A stretch of 60,449 nt of DNA. Source: Akkermansia muciniphila. GTDB lineage: Bacteria > Verrucomicrobiota > Verrucomicrobiia > Verrucomicrobiales > V1-33. Position 1 is the first letter of the stretch. Every line of letters starts with the position of its first letter. This document shows, piece by piece, positions 1 to 10,300 of this stretch. The notes beneath the pieces are model-generated. The model did not search any database, was not told the origin of the DNA, and was given only the letters and a program-made list of their open reading frames with translations. A program made the translations under genes and the position numbers. Where the stretch lies: assembly GCA_945900785.1 (NCBI GenBank), contig CAMDJM010000024.1, positions 1-60,449 of the forward strand, in the 5' to 3' direction.

Positions 1-1
1 G

Positions 2-214
2 CGGGCCAATCCTTATCATAACGCCTGGACGGAATCCTTCATGGGCACCCTCAAAGCCGAAATGTTGCAGGGCGGCACCTTCATCGACGCCCACGACGCC
101 CGCATCGAGATCTTCGCCTACATCAACGCCTACTACAACACCCGCCGCACACACTCTTCCCTCGCCTACCAAACCCCCGTTCAGTTCGAATCAAATCTCG
201 TCCAAAATAACTAA
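2..214 (+). mobile_element. IS3-family transposase (integrase core), C-terminal end only
   Basis: The open frame enters from the left edge and ends at TAA 212-214, giving about 70 residues. It carries the block NAWTESFMGTLKAEM, in which the Glu is the last acidic residue of the DDE catalytic triad of IS3-family OrfB proteins, followed by AYINAYYNTRRTHSSL, the usual C-terminal signature. The first two acidic residues and OrfA lie outside the window. It is followed by about 185 bases with no gene before the sigma factor. No inverted repeat could be confirmed because the other end is missing. It is a different IS3 subgroup from the transposase fragment at the right edge of the window. Confidence 0.85.
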
Positions 215-400
215 TCTTTTTGGTCCATATAACAGTTGCACATCACTGGAGGGTGCCTTTACCCTTCCAGTCCCGGTTTTTTCGCCGGTGTTTCAGCTTT
301 TTCTGATTTTTTAAGAAATGATCCAGAAGAGGCCCGGGGCGGGGTCTCGCATTATTCTTGCGGGCAGTGTCCCGGTCTGGTTAATTGGCCAGGGTCTACC

Positions 401-1144
401 ATGTCCGAAGCTGCCCTCAACCAAACCAAAGCCTGCCTTTTTCCAGCCACCCGCTGGACCCTGGTGGAAGCAGTGCAGGGTGGGGATCCCGCCAGTGCGG
501 AGCAGGCCATGGAGGAACTCTGCAAGTGCTATTGGTATCCCATTTACGCCTTCCTGCGCCGGGATGGCTCGAAGCGGCAGGATGCGGAAGATCTGACGCA
601 GGCGTTTTTTCAGCGCGTCATCGCTGATGACTCCCTGCGGGATGCCCGGAAGGAGAACGGAAGGCTGCGCTCATGGCTGCTGGCCGTGCTCAAGCGCATG
701 GTGAGTATCCATGTCCGGCATGGGATGGCTCAAAAACGCGGAGGGGACATGGTGCATGTTTCCTTTGATGCCATGAACGCGGAGGAGCGCTACGCCAGCG
801 AGCCCCGGGACTTCGCCGATCCGGAGCGGCTCTATGCCTACGTCTGGGCGCGGGATCTTCTGGCCAGTGTGCAGCAATCCCTGCGCAAGGCTTCGGAGTC
901 GGGCACCAATGGATCCCATTTTGATCAGCTCCTGCCTTACATCAAGCTGGAGGAAGAGCCACCGTCCCACCGGGAGCTGTCAGGACGTCTGGGCATCAGC
1001 GAGGCCGCCACCCGCATTCTGATTCACCGCCTGCGGGTGAAATACCGCTCCCTTCTGCAGGATGAAGTGGCGCGCACCGTGCTTTCCCCGGAGGATGTGC
1101 CAGAGGAAATGGCATGGCTGCGCAGCGTGCTCTCCCTTCCATGA
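401..1144 (+). CDS. ECF-type RNA polymerase sigma factor paired with a Ser/Thr kinase
   Basis: The product is 247 residues from ATG 401. The frame is open further upstream to about 236, but 401 is the first start that leaves a normal N-terminus, and an AGGG lies about 7 bases before it. Region 2 is seen in RDGSKRQDAEDLTQAFFQRV and region 4 in the helix-turn-helix HRELSGRLGISEAATRILIH. ECF factors of this type, encoded with Ser/Thr kinases, are common in Planctomycetes and Verrucomicrobia. The stop overlaps the kinase start (ATGA at 1141-1144), so the two are translationally coupled. The inferred role is transcription of a dedicated regulon after signalling through the kinase, which may phosphorylate the sigma factor. 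No anti-sigma gene is adjacent. Confidence 0.9.
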   Translation: MSEAALNQTKACLFPATRWTLVEAVQGGDPASAEQAMEELCKCYWYPIYAFLRRDGSKRQDAEDLTQAFFQRVIADDSLRDARKENGRLRSWLLAVLKRMVSIHVRHGMAQKRGGDMVHVSFDAMNAEERYASEPRDFADPERLYAYVWARDLLASVQQSLRKASESGTNGSHFDQLLPYIKLEEEPPSHRELSGRLGISEAATRILIHRLRVKYRSLLQDEVARTVLSPEDVPEEMAWLRSVLSLP

Positions 1145-4100
1145 GTGCTCCGCTGAACACCCCACCGGTTCCCGGAGCAGACAATTACTGCATCGGCCGG
1201 GAAATCGCCACGGGAGGCATGGGCAGCATCATGGAAGCGGGTGACTCCAAATTGGGCCGCACCGTGGCGATCAAGGTCATGCTGCTGGAAGCGGAGGCGG
1301 ATGCGGGCCTGCGCCGGAGGTTCATCCGCGAGGCAGAAATCCTCGCCATGCTGGCCCATCCCAATATCGTGCCAATCTACGACATCATCTGGGAAAACGG
1401 GCAGCCGCTGTTTTATACCATGAAGCTGGTGAAGGGCCGCACCCTGCAGGACATTCTGGATGCGCTGACCCGGAAGGATGCGGAAGCCATGGCCGGATAT
1501 CCTCTGGACCGCCTTCTGCTTATTTTCCGCAAGGCCTGCGATGCCGTGGCCTTTGCGCACAGCCGCCAGGTCCTGCACCGCGATCTCAAACCGGAGAATA
1601 TCATGGTAGGGGAATTCGGTGAGGTGCTGGTCATGGACTGGGGCATCGCCAAACGGATGGGTGAAGCTGAGGGGGCAGAAGACGCCGCCGCTGCCCTGGA
1701 AGATAGCCTGCCGGCCCACACCCTCCAAGGGGTGGTGATGGGCACGCCGCATTACATGAGCCCGGAGCAGGCCCAGGGATTTGTGGATGATCTGGACTCC
1801 CGCTCGGATATCTTTGCGCTCGGTGGCATCCTCCATAGCATCCTCACCCTGCGCCCCCCGGTGGAGGGGAAGACGACCGCAGAGGTGCTGGGAAAAGTGC
1901 GCCGCGGGGAAACCTCGTCCGCCTTGCTGCAGGCGCAGCCCTTGCCCCACCTGCCGGGGCGCCGGGTGCCCGCCGCCCTCGCTGCCGTGGCGGCCCGGGC
2001 GCTTCATTTTGAAAAACACCGCCGCTATCCCGGGGTCAGCGCCCTGACCGCCGATCTGGAAGCCTACCAGACCGGTTTTGCCACCAGTGCGGAGGAAGCG
2101 GGCACCCTGACGCATCTGCGGCTGCTGGTGGTGCGGCACAAGGTCGTGGCCCTCTCCCTCGCCGTGCTGCTGGCCAGCGGCGCGGCTTTTGTCTGGCAGG
2201 TGATGGCCAGCGGGCGCCGCGCCACCGCCAGTGATGCCATCTCCAGGGCCTCCCTTGCCGAGTCCCGGAAGTCTCTGGCCAAGGAACGCATTGCCGTAGC
2301 GGAGGCCGCCTTCCGCCGTGCGGATCTTTTCAGCATGATCAAAGTGCTGGACCAGACCGAACCAGAGCTGCGCAACCAGGCGTGGGACTATCTTTCCAGC
2401 AAACGGGACTCCTCGCACGGGCTGTTGGAGATAACTGGTTTCACTCAACCCACGGATGTCGCCGCAGTGCCAGGGCAAAGGGGCGTCTTCGCCCTCGCGG
2501 CGCGGGATGGCCGGGTCGGTTTCGTGAGTGCCTCAACAGGGACTTTACTGCGGAGTTTTGATTCCGGCACGCCGGGAGACCTGCGCATGGCTTTTTCCGC
2601 AGATGGGAAGCGGCTGCTCTGTCATGCCCATCCATCGGAGCAGGCCCGGATTTTCGACGCTGCGACCGGCGGGCTCACGGCCAGCCTCACGGTGCCTTCG
2701 GATGCCCTCCCGCATGCCATGCACTGGTCCAATGTGGCGCTCAGTGGCGATGGGGCTCTGGCGGTGGTGGCCAACCGCCAGAACGAAACGTTTCAGGTTT
2801 TTGATACGGCGTCCGGTCAGGTCAAATGGAGCGGAAACTGCGGCTTGGGGCGCATGATTTTTCATCCCCGGGAGCCCCGGCTCTACGTGCTGCACCACAT
2901 CTTCCGCGGGTTCACCATCTATGATACCACTAATGGACGGGAAATCGTTTCCCGGCCGTTTTATGCGGATTCGCTCGCTCTCAACGCGGAAGGCACCACT
3001 CTGGCCATCGGATTCTACACCGGGGAAGTGGCGCTCCTGGATGCCCTGACAGGAACTGAACTGCGTCGCGCCCAACTCCACAGCAACGTTATTTCCGCCA
3101 TCGCCTGGACGGCCGGGGGAAATCTCCTGACTTTGGGAGGGGAAGGACGCTATGAGAGCGCCAGATTTGCCCTGCGGCTGTGGGATCCGGTGCGCTTCTC
3201 CGCCCGGGGCATTTTGTTCGGCGCGCATTTCCGCGATCCCTATCTCCACGCCAGCTACGACGGGGCCAGCGGCTGTCTGCTCACGCTGCAGTCTCCTCCC
3301 CAGCTCTGGCAGATCAATGACCGGGCGCTGGCGGTGGTGCCGCAGGAAAGCGAGCAGGGCTGGTCCTGTGCGTTCCTTTCGGAGACGGAATTGCTGGGCC
3401 GGGAAGCCTTCGATCTGAGATGTTATGATGTGACTGATCCCCGGTCGCCCCAGCCCCACGGCTCCCCTTTTGACACATGGCACGCCCTGTCCACAGCGCA
3501 CCCTGCCAGCGGACGCTTCGCGATTGCCAAGCCCATCCCCGGCGGCATGGCACCCAGTATCAGCCAATTCGTTATGACGGAACATGAGCCGGTCAGGGAA
3601 TGGACCCGCCCCCAGGGGCGGAATACGGTGGCCATGGACTTCAGCGCGGACGGCCTCACCCTGCTTACTCTGTCAGACAACGGCTGTTACGAAATCCTCG
3701 ACGCCACTGGCGGGGCCCTCCGTTACAGCGGGCAGGCCGGCATCGACCGTGCGGTCCTCTGCGGCCGGGCCAACAGCATCGCAGGTCTGGAACGCCACCG
3801 CGCCAGCGCAGACACGCAGTCGGACCGGCTCGTCCTCCTGGATCCCGTGAACGGCCGGACCAAAGCGTCCCTGACCACCGGGGCCCGCTTGAATGCTCTG
3901 GCGGTTTCGCCCGACCGCCGGACCCTTGCCATTGCCGGGGATGATCAGGACATCCTGCTCCTGGACGCGGAAACGTTGGAGGAAAAGCAACGGTTCCGCA
4001 GCCACGATGCCGCCATCAGCGCCCTGCGTTTCGATCCCTCCCGTCCCCGCCTCGCCTCCGCCTCGGTGGATGGCATCCTCAAAATTTGGGATCTGCCAAC

Positions 4101-4233
4101 CCTCCACCCCATCCACACGATTTACGGCCTGGCCGGACGCCCCGTGTGCCTCTCCTTCAGCCCCAAAGGAAATCTGCTCGCCGTCGAGGGCATGGAATAT
4201 GCCTTCCGCATCTACGAAATGCCACCATTTTAG
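1141..4233 (+). CDS. Membrane Ser/Thr protein kinase with C-terminal WD40-type repeats
   Basis: The product is 1030 residues. A Hanks-type kinase domain fills roughly residues 15-300, with the glycine loop GREIATGGMGS, the ATP-anchoring Lys in AIKV (about residue 45), HRDLKPEN (Asp about 148), DWG in place of DFG (Asp about 166) and SPEQ in place of APE. A hydrophobic segment near residues 336-355 is the single membrane span. The remaining 650 or so residues hold repeated beta-propeller blades, such as LRFDPSRPRLASASVDGILK. The topology suggests a cytoplasmic kinase and an external propeller sensor. The start overlaps the sigma-factor stop, so the pair forms one signalling unit. All catalytic residues appear present. 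The ligand cannot be told from sequence. Confidence 0.92.
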   Translation: MSAPLNTPPVPGADNYCIGREIATGGMGSIMEAGDSKLGRTVAIKVMLLEAEADAGLRRRFIREAEILAMLAHPNIVPIYDIIWENGQPLFYTMKLVKGRTLQDILDALTRKDAEAMAGYPLDRLLLIFRKACDAVAFAHSRQVLHRDLKPENIMVGEFGEVLVMDWGIAKRMGEAEGAEDAAAALEDSLPAHTLQGVVMGTPHYMSPEQAQGFVDDLDSRSDIFALGGILHSILTLRPPVEGKTTAEVLGKVRRGETSSALLQAQPLPHLPGRRVPAALAAVAARALHFEKHRRYPGVSALTADLEAYQTGFATSAEEAGTLTHLRLLVVRHKVVALSLAVLLASGAAFVWQVMASGRRATASDAISRASLAESRKSLAKERIAVAEAAFRRADLFSMIKVLDQTEPELRNQAWDYLSSKRDSSHGLLEITGFTQPTDVAAVPGQRGVFALAARDGRVGFVSASTGTLLRSFDSGTPGDLRMAFSADGKRLLCHAHPSEQARIFDAATGGLTASLTVPSDALPHAMHWSNVALSGDGALAVVANRQNETFQVFDTASGQVKWSGNCGLGRMIFHPREPRLYVLHHIFRGFTIYDTTNGREIVSRPFYADSLALNAEGTTLAIGFYTGEVALLDALTGTELRRAQLHSNVISAIAWTAGGNLLTLGGEGRYESARFALRLWDPVRFSARGILFGAHFRDPYLHASYDGASGCLLTLQSPPQLWQINDRALAVVPQESEQGWSCAFLSETELLGREAFDLRCYDVTDPRSPQPHGSPFDTWHALSTAHPASGRFAIAKPIPGGMAPSISQFVMTEHEPVREWTRPQGRNTVAMDFSADGLTLLTLSDNGCYEILDATGGALRYSGQAGIDRAVLCGRANSIAGLERHRASADTQSDRLVLLDPVNGRTKASLTTGARLNALAVSPDRRTLAIAGDDQDILLLDAETLEEKQRFRSHDAAISALRFDPSRPRLASASVDGILKIWDLPTLHPIHTIYGLAGRPVCLSFSPKGNLLAVEGMEYAFRIYEMPPF

Positions 4234-4338
4234 GTTTAGTGCCTGGCCGGCGGGGAAAGGGAGCTGCCCGGCAGAGCTTGTCAAATTGGGTCCGATGTCT
4301 GATCCGGAGTGCCTGGGAAAACCGGTATCCCCGCCCGC

Positions 4339-7300
4339 TTAAGGGCTAAGGGCCGCATTCAGCCGCAGGTAATGCCGCTCCTGCGCTCCGCCTTGGAGCT
4401 GTGGCGTGAGGGTGATGTTCGTGAAATTTGCTGCGGGATCACCGGTCTGCACCTCCACGGGGGAAGTGGTCAGGTTGATCCACGCCGGAGCCGCTGGGGT
4501 TTTCACAGCCAGGCTGCGCCAGGTGACGCCATCGGTGGAGTCCTGCAGGGTGTAAGTGATGCCTTGGCTGCCGTAGCCACCTCCGAGAGCGGAAATGGGC
4601 AGGCTGACCGTCAGACTGAGGGCACCACCGGAATTTCCGGGGGCAGGGGCGCGGTCGGCTCCATCGCCGGGCTGGTTTTTAAGGGGATCGCTGCGGAGGG
4701 CGAACTCGAGGAGGCTGATCAGGCCATCACCATCCTCATCCGTGCCCACCCCGCCAGGGATGGCGTAGAAGGCCGTCCAGCCGGGATAGTCCAGAGGCGG
4801 CGCGGCATTGAATCCGCCAGGGGTGCCGAAGTTGAGACGGCTGGCCTGCCAGGCGGTGCGCCCGTCGTAGCCGGCCGGGGCGGTGGTGGGGGTGATGATT
4901 TGCAGGCTGCGGCCCCGGCCGGTGGTTTCGAATTGCCAGAAGGATTCATAACGGAACCGCAGGACATTGCCATCAAAGGGCGCGGGCAGGGCAAGGGCGA
5001 GGGATTCGCCGTTGTTATCGAGCCTTCCCAGGTAGGTCCCGGCGATGGGCACCTGCGGGCCATAACGCACCCGGAAAGCGCTTTCCTTGAGCACGAGCAC
5101 CTTCTGGGCCCCGGGGGCGAGGGTGAACGGCGCGTTGAAAGTGAAGTCGATGCCTTCCACAAAACGGACGCCCTGCAATGCGAGGGGCACGGTGCCGGTA
5201 TTGGTAAGTTCGAGGTATTCGTAGTCATTGCCTCCGGCGGGATTATACATGATTTCCGTGATGCGGAGGAAGCGGAGGAGGTTGACGGAATTTTGATAGG
5301 CGTCGTCGGCGGGCGTCGTGGCAAAACCCCGGGTAGGCAGGAAGGTCCAGACGGGACTGCCGGTGGCGCTGCGGCTTTGGGATTGGTCGCGCAGGCCTGG
5401 TCCGAAGAGGGCGGTGTCGATCCGGGTATTGCCAAAGTCGAGCGCGAGCGCTTCCTGCTCGGCATCCAGGGAGAAGGCGAGATGATTGCCGCCATTCGAT
5501 CCATCCAGGGTGAAGACGGCGAAACCACCCGGCGCGGTGTAACTGTTAGCGGGGATGGCCTTGCGCTGGGCTCCGGTGGCGGCATCATCGCTGAGGAAAA
5601 GTCCGCTCAGGGCCACGGGGAGGCTGGTGGGATTGGTGAGTTCCACCCAGTCGCTGGTGAAGAGAATTTTGCTGTCGGCGAACCATTCACTGATGCGGAT
5701 GGCGGAGGGGTCGCCCAATTGAACGATGCCGCCGATATTATTGCCCGCGCCGGGGGTAGGGCGGCTCAGGATCCAATCGGATCCCTGTTCGTTGCGTCCC
5801 AGGCTGTATCCCTGGGCCTGCGGGCCGAAAGTTAGTTGATCCACCAGCGCGCCGGAAGCATCATAAAGGAACACTTCATCGCCATCCTGATCCAAGCCGA
5901 TACCGGTGGTGGAAAAGGGCAGAAGCAGGACGGTTTCGTTGGCCAAGGTGGTCCCGGCAGGAATGGTGTAGCCGGGGCGGTTGGGGGAATCCGTGATCCG
6001 CCATCCGGCGATGCTGCCGGAGCCGCCGAAGTTGACGAGTTCGATAAAGTCAGGATCCGTGCCCGCTCCAGCGGCGAGGACTTCGTTCAAGCGCACCTGG
6101 GGTTCATCCGCGATGGTCCAGGCGTAGGCCGTGGGCGCGGCCTGGGGGCCGGATTCCACGGCGGGATCGGCATCCTGCCAATTCCCGGCCATGTCCTGAC
6201 CGAGCACTTCCAGGAGGTGCGGGCCAGAGGACAGATTGAGCACGTTGAAGGTGGCCTGACGGACCGTGGCTCCGGTGCGGGGGAAGACGCCGCCCGCGCC
6301 GATGACCTGGGGCGGGCTCCAAAGGCCGCCATCCACACGCCATTTGAAAGCGACAATGCCGGGCCCGCCGACCGTGAAGCCAGGGACCTTGTCCGCCGAA
6401 ATTTTATCGGGCACATTGATCAAATAGGTCCACTCGGCGATGGAAGCACCGTAGTCTAGGCCATGGGATGCCGTGCCCAGGGCAGCAGAGCCGAAGTCCA
6501 GGCCATAGCTGGCCGTGAACTTGGGATCGCCCAGGGTGTTGGGTCCATAAGCGGGGTTCAAGGCCCCACCGGGATGGTTGGCCCCGAGCACGGTCGAGCC
6601 CAGGGCGTGGAGGAGATTGCCGCCGAATTCGATCTTGGTGGTGACGTCATTGACCAGAGCACCATTGGAAATGCGGGAGTCGGCTCCGCTGACAAGGCGG
6701 GGGACATTGCTGAAGATGTTGAAGGCGAGGAAGCCGCCATCACCCCGGGTGGGGTTGGAACCATCTTCCGGGATGAAGACGTTGATCGGCGCGCACTTGA
6801 CCGTCTGGGTGAAGGGCGTGCCGAAGGAGGTGCCGCTGTAATTGAAGTCAGGGTTGAAGTCGGCCACGGTGTTATGCTCAAAGAGGGTGCCGGTGTTGGC
6901 TTTGAGATTGATCGCGTGGTCCAGATCGTAAAAGTAATTCCGGGCGACCATGATGGTGGTGCCGGTGCCGCGGTCGCCGGAGCTGATGGCGTTGGAATAA
7001 CCAGTATCCGAAGTCCACTCGTCCTTGGTGCCGCGCTGAAAGATGTTGGAGGCAATGTAGGCATCCCCGCCGAGGTCCATGTGTTCATCCCCGGTCAGGC
7101 CGCGGAAGTGATTGTAGCGGCAATCGAGGAGGAACTGGCCGGCCACGCCCCAGCGGCCGCTGTCAGCATCAAAGACGTCGTTGTGGCCGCGGTTGCCGTT
7201 GAATTCGTTATAATACACCCGGAAATAACCATTGGTGGGCTGGCCGTTGGTGAAGGCGGGATTGCCGGTGACCTGGGCATCGGTGGTGGGATATTCCACT

Positions 7301-10300
7301 TTAAGGGGCTCCTGATTGTTGTCAGCGGCGGCGATGAAGTCCGTGGTATTTTCGATCCGGTTCAGCACCGGGTCGAAGATGAACATGTCAGGAAAAATAT
7401 TGTGGCGGATCAGGAGATTGGAGTTCCGGCCATAGCACATGCGTAGATGCGTGCCGGCGAAGCTGCAGTATTCCACGAGTCCCCGGGAGCGCATGAAGCC
7501 GACGCTGCCCCAATTTTCCTCACCCGTGACGCCTGTGCCCTGGGCGTTCGCGAAGTCCACCCAGGAGACGATGCTTTCCTGGGTCATGCTGTCCGTGATG
7601 CGCAGGCCGCCCCATTTTGGCGGGCCGGTTTGGATGCCGTTTTTGAGCGGGTCGGCATCGCCATCGGCGATGACGCCCGGGATGCCGGTGAAAAGAATAT
7701 GCTGGGTGGAGGAGCCCTGGGCAAGAAGGCGGCCGAGGACGGTGATGCGGCGGTTGGCCGCGACCTGGACCTGCACGCCGGGATCAATGCGCAGGGTGAG
7801 TCCGGCAGGAACCGTGAGGTTTTCCAGGATACGGTAGGGCGAGCCGGCGCGGGTCCAGCGGACTTCGCCGAGTTGGAGATTTGGCGGCAGGGCCAGAAGC
7901 GCGCCGATGTCGGTGCGGGAGCCGTCGGGGTCGTTGGGAGAAGCAGGGTCGCCGCTGTCGCGGCAGGGGGAGGCATACAACGGGGAGAGGCGGCGGGAGG
8001 CTTGATTTTCCAGGAGCGGCGGGACGGCGATATTGCCAGTGCCGGGCCAGGCGGGAGCGGCGGCATTGTCGGCGTCCACAAAATTGCTGTAGGTGATAAC
8101 GGTGTTGGCGGCGGGATAGAGGGGGTCGACTTTGACGGGTTCTTTGGCGTAGATCAGGCAATTTTTGGCAGTGATGGCGAGGGTGGCCCCGGCGTTGCTT
8201 TGGCCGGCCTTGTCCTGGGTGTAGAAGCCGGTGCTGGCGGTATCAGCATCCGGGCTGGCGGGCGGGATGCTGTAGCCCCAGGGAGCCAGGGTGGTGTTAT
8301 GATCCTCACTGATGATGGTGAGGTGGTCGGCGGTGACCGTGCGGGTGGTGGCGGTGTTGGATTTGGGCACGATGGCTTTATCGCAGTCCACGATGAGAGT
8401 GTGGGAAATCGTGAGGTCGTTATTGAGCAGGCTCATGCCCTTGTCCCAGCCTTCGCGGAGAATGCTGTCCTCCACAGTGAGGGGGCCGCCGAGGCCATCG
8501 AAGACGTCATCGCCGCAGCGGGCGAGGACGCTGCGCCGGACGATGACCGGGAGGCCGGTGGGATTGTGAACGTAGAGGCAATCCTCGTCGTCCGGGGTGG
8601 CGTTGTCGCTTTCGCGGTAGTTCGGCAGGATTTCCTGGATGTTGGAATCTTCGAGAAGCAGGGAGGTGCCTTCCTCCAGTTCCGGTCCGGTGATGGTGCG
8701 GGCGATCAAGCTGCGACGGAGGGTTAGGCTGCCAGTGCCGCTGGTGTAGATGGCCTTGGCCGGGCTGTCGCCGAGGGCGCAATCTTCCAAGGTGACCTGG
8801 CTGCCCACGAGCCGGAGAAGCGGGCCCTTGCCGGTATGCCCGCGGCCGGGGCTGCGGCCGCCCCGGGTGATGAGGGTGTGCTGGAGCAGGGAGGGGGAAG
8901 CAGTGTTATTGAAAAGGAGTTCGCCCCAGCGGTTGGCGGCGTCCGAACAAGTCAGGGTGACGGGCTGGCTGGCCGTGCCTCCGCTGAGCAGGCTGCCATT
9001 GATGATCAAATCCACGCCGGTGCTGCTGCCGGGTGTGGCATTGCCATCCAGCAGGACGATCGTGCCGGCAGTGAGGCGCAGGGTGCCATCGGCGGGGACG
9101 GTGAGGTCGCTGGTGACCCTGACAAGCCCGCTCCAGACGGTTTCGCCGGAAGGCAGGGTGCCGGAAACAGATGTTGGGACAGTGGTGCCGAGGCTGGATA
9201 GGATGGCTGTGGTGGAACGGCCATCGGCGGCGGCGGTGAGGGTGAAATTCCCCGGATCCCCCACGGGCAGGACGGCTTCCAATCCGCAATCCAGGCTGAG
9301 GTCATTGCTGGGAGAGAGGAGGGTGCCGGAGTTGTGGAGTTCGACGGCGAGGAGGTTTTGGCCAGGTTGGAGGCGATGGGCGAAGGCCGAAATATCAAAG
9401 GTGCGGACGCTGGTTTCGGCGGCTCCCGAGCGGTTGGAGCTGGCACTGGTGTTGATGCTGACCGCACCGGCAGGCATGTTGTCGCGGACGACTTCCGTGC
9501 CATTCAGGTAGATGACAGCTCCGTCGTCGATGACGGCCTTCAGGCGCAGATTTGTGATAGTGGAGGGGTCGGTCACATTGAATTTCTGGCGGAAATAGAA
9601 GGCACGCCGCGTGTTGGTGGCTGACGGGACATTGGCTACGGAGGAGCGCTCGTCGCCATCGCCGGCCCCGGCCTGAAGGACGCCGCTGCGCCAGGTGCTG
9701 TCGTCGAAGGTCAGGCTGTTGCGCCAGGTGGTGGAGGGTTCGCCGCCGCTGTCGAGGTAGGTCCAGGCAGGGGCACCGGCGACCGGGGCCTGGAGGGTGC
9801 CGCCCGCAAGGACGAGCGGGGTGACCGCGCCACCGACGGTGCTGCCGATGGTGACGAGGGCGCTGCCGCTGCCATTGTATAGCTGGACGGTGGACGGTGT
9901 CAGGGTCAGACCGGCCGGACCGGTGAGGGTGGCGCTGCGGTTCCACACGCCGCGCTCCAGGGAGCCATCAGGGAGGCGGGCGTCGACGCGGACGGGAACA
10001 GGGATGCCGGGGACGTAGGTGGCAGGGACGCTGACCGTTAGAATATCAGGAACCGTGACGGCGCTGAGGATGGCGGGGACGCTGGTGAACCCGGTGCCTT
10101 CGGGCACGTGGATGTCGGTGGTGTAGCGCTGGACGACCTTGCCGGTGGCGTTGGGACCATCAAAAAATTCGGCAGTGACGCGGTTCAGGCCTTTGGTGAG
10201 AAAGCCGGAACCGGCGGCAACGGTGTAGCTCCAGGTGCCGGCAGTGTTGCCATTGAGCGTGCGGTAGTTCAGGGTGCCGGTCTGGCCATTGAGCCGCAGG

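Noticed and set aside
1024..2478. Minus-strand ORF of 484 codons opposite the kinase gene
   Set aside because: Antisense shadow, rich in His, Gly and Arg; the kinase on the other strand has all catalytic motifs.
4309..5835. Plus-strand ORF of 508 codons, with further long plus-strand ORFs to 12564
   Set aside because: These are antisense to the giant secreted protein, Gly/Ala/Arg-rich and without domain features.
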